From Zerene cesonia (taxonomy: Eukaryota; Arthropoda; Insecta; Lepidoptera; Pieridae): a stretch of 64,000 nt of DNA. The translations under genes were made by a program, and so were the position numbers. Each line of letters starts with the position of its first letter. Within the stretch, counting starts at the first letter, position 1. This document shows, piece by piece, positions 60,656 to 64,000 of the stretch. The stretch is taken from assembly GCF_012273895.1 (NCBI RefSeq), contig NC_052111.1, positions 5,208,001 through 5,272,000 on the forward strand. Direction: 5' to 3'. The notes beneath the pieces are model-generated. The model searched no databases. It saw only the letters and a program-made list of their open reading frames with translations, and was not told where the DNA came from.

Positions 60656-61784
60656 CTATTTCAATGTATACTGCATGTGTGGAGATATGGATATTCGAGA
60701 AAGCTTTGAATTTTTAAAGCCTAAATAATAAACACGTTCACTAATTCCGATAACAGAAGGTTTCTTATCTGAGTTAGTAAAGCGAGCGGTTACTTAGAAC
60801 TTACTACGCCACTAGTTGTTACATTAAACAAAGATTTACCTGTTTATTTTATATCACTATAGAAAGTTATCATCGTGATTTAATGTATGTTTATATTTAC
60901 TACCTATACACTATACTAGAGTAGACTAGACTAAACTATGTATACTATTCAATGCTTTCATTATATTTTGTTTTTCAGTAGAAAACGATAAAATACGAAG
61001 AACCTTTAATTGTTATATATCTATTTATAAATGTACTTAGCGATAAGGTAATTGTTAAATGTTTGATTCAATTAAATAATTTGAATTTGAAAGATATAAG
61101 AATTTTGATGATCGTCTCTATGTTAAAAAAATATTTTAACTCCATACTGATAGCTACATAGCTTTTAAAATCATCTTTTAAACATATTTACTTTACTTTG
61201 CAATATTATATAACAGACTGATTATAGTAAATTTGGAAAAAGATTTTATTAAAAACCATATTTTACAAACGACCAACTCCCAGAAAAGCTTTTCATTAAA
61301 ACTCAGCCCTTCAATATCTGAGCAGCAAATACAATAAGTATGTAAAAGTAAATATTAAAAGTCCTGGTTGCAATAAATCAACGACTGTAATTGTGTTATT
61401 GATCTGCTTACGCGGATTACGGATTTTGTTCGAATCGCTTGTATGATGGGCCACGTGCAATCAGTGCGACCTTAATAAATGCCATGCAGCATGACCTGCG
61501 ACAATTGCGAGCGTTTTGACTCCAGCTAATTGATGTGTTTGATGCCAAATTAATGTCAACCCAAAGAGAACATGGAATTTCATATAGGTTATGTAGGAGT
61601 GTCTAAAAATCAACAGAGTAAAAGTTACGGTGTTTGCGGGTAATTCTTTTACGTGCATAGAATGTATGTAATATTGCTTTAATGATATTACTATATATAA
61701 GTCTATATGACTTAAACGTTGTGTTAATTAAAAAATTATTCGTTCAGAAGCAACATTTTAAAAGTTTGAGGTCTACACTATCGA
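60656..61784. other. Unannotated AT-rich DNA with one good acceptor-like site
   Basis: 'ttatattttgtttttcag' ends at 60978, a good 3' splice-site match. The sequence after it is open for only 19 codons in one frame and no donor follows nearby. Confidence 0.45.
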
Positions 61785-61806
61785 TCCGCCCGCGGCGTCG
61801 CCCGCT
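61785..61806 (-). mobile_element. Helitron 3'-hairpin relic
   Basis: 'tccgcccgcggcgtcgcccg' matches the reverse complement of the third-subfamily terminal hairpin (compare 22290-22320). Nothing else of the element is recognisable. Confidence 0.35.
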
Positions 61807-64000
61807 TCATGCACTTCTAAGTAATTCAAACGCGCATTCTAAAGAATCTTCCCATGGGAGTGAAAAAAGTACCCATGTATAAAATATTAAACCGCTCCGT
61901 TACCGCATAAATGAAGTAAAAACAAATAAAAACACATAATATTATTGTAAGGATATATCTACAATCGGTCGTTGGGCTATAAGGGGATGTGTTGTAAGCG
62001 CGAATGGCTTGAAAGTTAAACTAACATCAGAGCCTACCCTATCGCTTTAATTTGACCTGACTGTCGGCAGAGGTGAAAGTTCAGTGTAAGCCTATAAATA
62101 TAAAATTACCTCTTATTACTAGTATATATTAGATTTATATTTATAACACATACGAATTTTCGTTTTAGTTTTGATGATAGATGGAAATATTCATAATGCA
62201 ACCTAAAAAGTATAACGATAAAAATGTTATTAAATTTATGTAACTATAATTATTGTCTATTATTTGGTACTTATTAAAGTATATGATTATTGTTATTATT
62301 CTATAAATACACTTAAAGTCAAATGAGATTATAATACAATCAATAGTATATTAAAATGACCATAAATTAAAATTGAAGTCATTCAACTGTGTAACTGGTG
62401 TAAATGACATGTTATAATCTAAAAGAAATAATTATAGTATATTTCCTTCATAATAAAACAAAGATTAAAATGTTATAATGTCGGGTGGATATCTTTTCAT
62501 TCATTCAAGTGTCGTTATTGTCTACATAGTTGCATAATGACATTCTATGTTTTTGGATTTTACAAAATATACTTTTTCTTTTATCTCGTATTAGGTTATA
62601 TATTTTGTAAATTATGTATAATGTTGTTGCGGAGTTTGGAGATAAATATCTTACTATTACTTATTTATACTTTTAGATTAAGACATCAATGATTAAACAA
62701 AACTTTTGATTCGGATTGAATTACTATGATATCATGACTTGCAAGCTTAGAATTTAATCGTCTATTTTGTATAAAAACATCAACCATAACCATCTCCTCA
62801 CCAATAATTACATACTGCCATGTCCTACGAATATATGAACGAATATATATATTAAATTAAAACGGATCCTATTTGATAAATTCCTAAGAAACTCGTGGCA
62901 GGATACAATTAATATTATATAACAGTAAAATATTATTTTGTTTCGACCACTCTGACAGAGAAAATCGAATGCACTATAGCGACTGAAGCAGGAAATTAGT
63001 TCTTGGATTGAAAATGTGCACCTGTGCATATTTAAAAAAAAATAAAATCTCACTAACTTCGCTATTAAAATTTAAAATTCATTTACTTTCCTTATACGAA
63101 GCGGATAAATGGATGCTCTTAGGATCTATACTGTTTCTAATATTCGGTAGATTCAACAATGTAATTAAAATATATGTTTAAATTGAGCATGACATTTCTT
63201 TTGAAGTATTGATAATATTGAGCTACAATTAGTTGACCTTTCAAGTTATTAATAATAATAAAAAACAAGTAAACTCTTTTTCGCTTCCACACAATTGTAG
63301 CGACAACTATGTAAGTTAATAAACATATTATTCTTAATAAATTATAGTTATGCTCACAATAATTGTCTTGTATTATCTCGTCATAAAAATTATGATACTT
63401 ATTCTAGCAATAATCTTTAATTAATTGATAAATTATATGACTGTGCCTGTACATTAAAATGTAAGACATAAACAGGGTTAAAGCCACTATTAATAGATAA
63501 TATGTTTTATGCAAGATATAATTGAAGTTTCTGTTATTCCAAATACTTTTGTTTTGTATTGCCAAAGTTTTGGGCCAATTATTATCATAAAAGAACCATT
63601 GCTGTACATGATAAGTTTCTTTCTGTTGTATTAGGAAATGTAAGAAAACTGTCGTGACTTATTAATGTTATATTTTTAGGAAAATACAACATTTGTAACG
63701 CGCAAAAATTATTTACGGAAACGTGTTTTAAGTACTTGCCTATTCACTCTTGCCATGAAAAAAGGTCCAAGTTGCCAGACGTATTGTTATGGAATCAAAA
63801 ACATCCGAGAAAAACCATTTAAACGAAACACAGGAAGCGGGTGCTTTTTGTTACCGTCTGTTAAAATTATTAAAACATAATTACATAACTGTTTATAGAG
63901 TTTTACTACTGTGTTTATACTGCAACCGAGGCTATTTATATAATGTTCGGTCTATTATCTATAACCTGACGTTTGTCTTAAAAATGTTTAATAAATATAA
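61807..64000. other. Unannotated AT-rich DNA
   Basis: No gene, RNA or repeat is supported. The minus-strand open frame 62808-63053 has no start or splice context. Confidence 0.55.

Noticed and set aside
1..64000. CRISPR arrays, operons, ribosome binding sites, prokaryotic genes
   Set aside because: The sequence is clearly eukaryotic; no regularly spaced direct repeats or dense coding were seen.

Overview
The window is AT-rich eukaryotic DNA with two 1,000-base runs of N. I see no complete protein-coding gene on either strand. It looks like a lepidopteran (moth or butterfly) nuclear scaffold. The evidence is many Helitron-type elements with the 3' end ...CTAG and a short GC-rich hairpin, the tRNA-headed SINE with the 'cagtggga' tail common in moths and butterflies, an RTE-like LINE of the kind often annotated as 'endonuclease-reverse transcriptase' in Lepidoptera, and a short TTAGG (insect telomere-type) array. 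Family names come from recognition by eye, not from a database search.

Layout: 1-9 kb is mostly unique AT-rich DNA with a dispersed-repeat fragment (656-740), a possible SINE head (770-836), an inverted repeat (2017-2128), a fairly complete SINE (3904-4152) and possible regulatory clusters (4.5-5.4 kb). A candidate recursive splice site lies at 9132. From 10 to 17 kb there are many Helitron-like copies. The first N gap is 18273-19272. At 21.1-21.3 kb sits a GC-rich island with a near-canonical heat-shock element, a GC hairpin and a doubled CRE. 22-31 kb has more Helitron copies, the 3' end of another dispersed repeat (29.4 kb) and a structured repeat with an internal hairpin (30.76-31.11 kb). 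31-40 kb is almost empty. A TTAA-flanked element lies at 40.1-40.3 kb. The region 41.27-43.1 kb holds a Helitron copy, a 5'-truncated RTE-like LINE interrupted by the second N gap (41561-42560) and bracketed by a target-site duplication, then a 22-bp-arm hairpin. At 44.65 kb a strong acceptor with an abutting donor, followed 43 nt later by a perfect GTAAGT donor, marks the best exon or recursive-exon candidate. 46.9-48.8 kb has further Helitron copies and a possible LINE tail. An inverted TTAGG array lies at 50.92-50.99 kb, a candidate short exon at 53.26 kb, and a near-perfect hairpin at 56.71 kb.

Interpretation: the two best recursive-splice-like sites (9132, 44647) and the best short exon candidates are all on the plus strand. 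The simplest reading is that much of the window lies inside one or more very long introns of a plus-strand gene, although plain intergenic DNA is not excluded. Nothing in the sequence forms a set of genes working together, and I find no evidence for a novel protein-based system.
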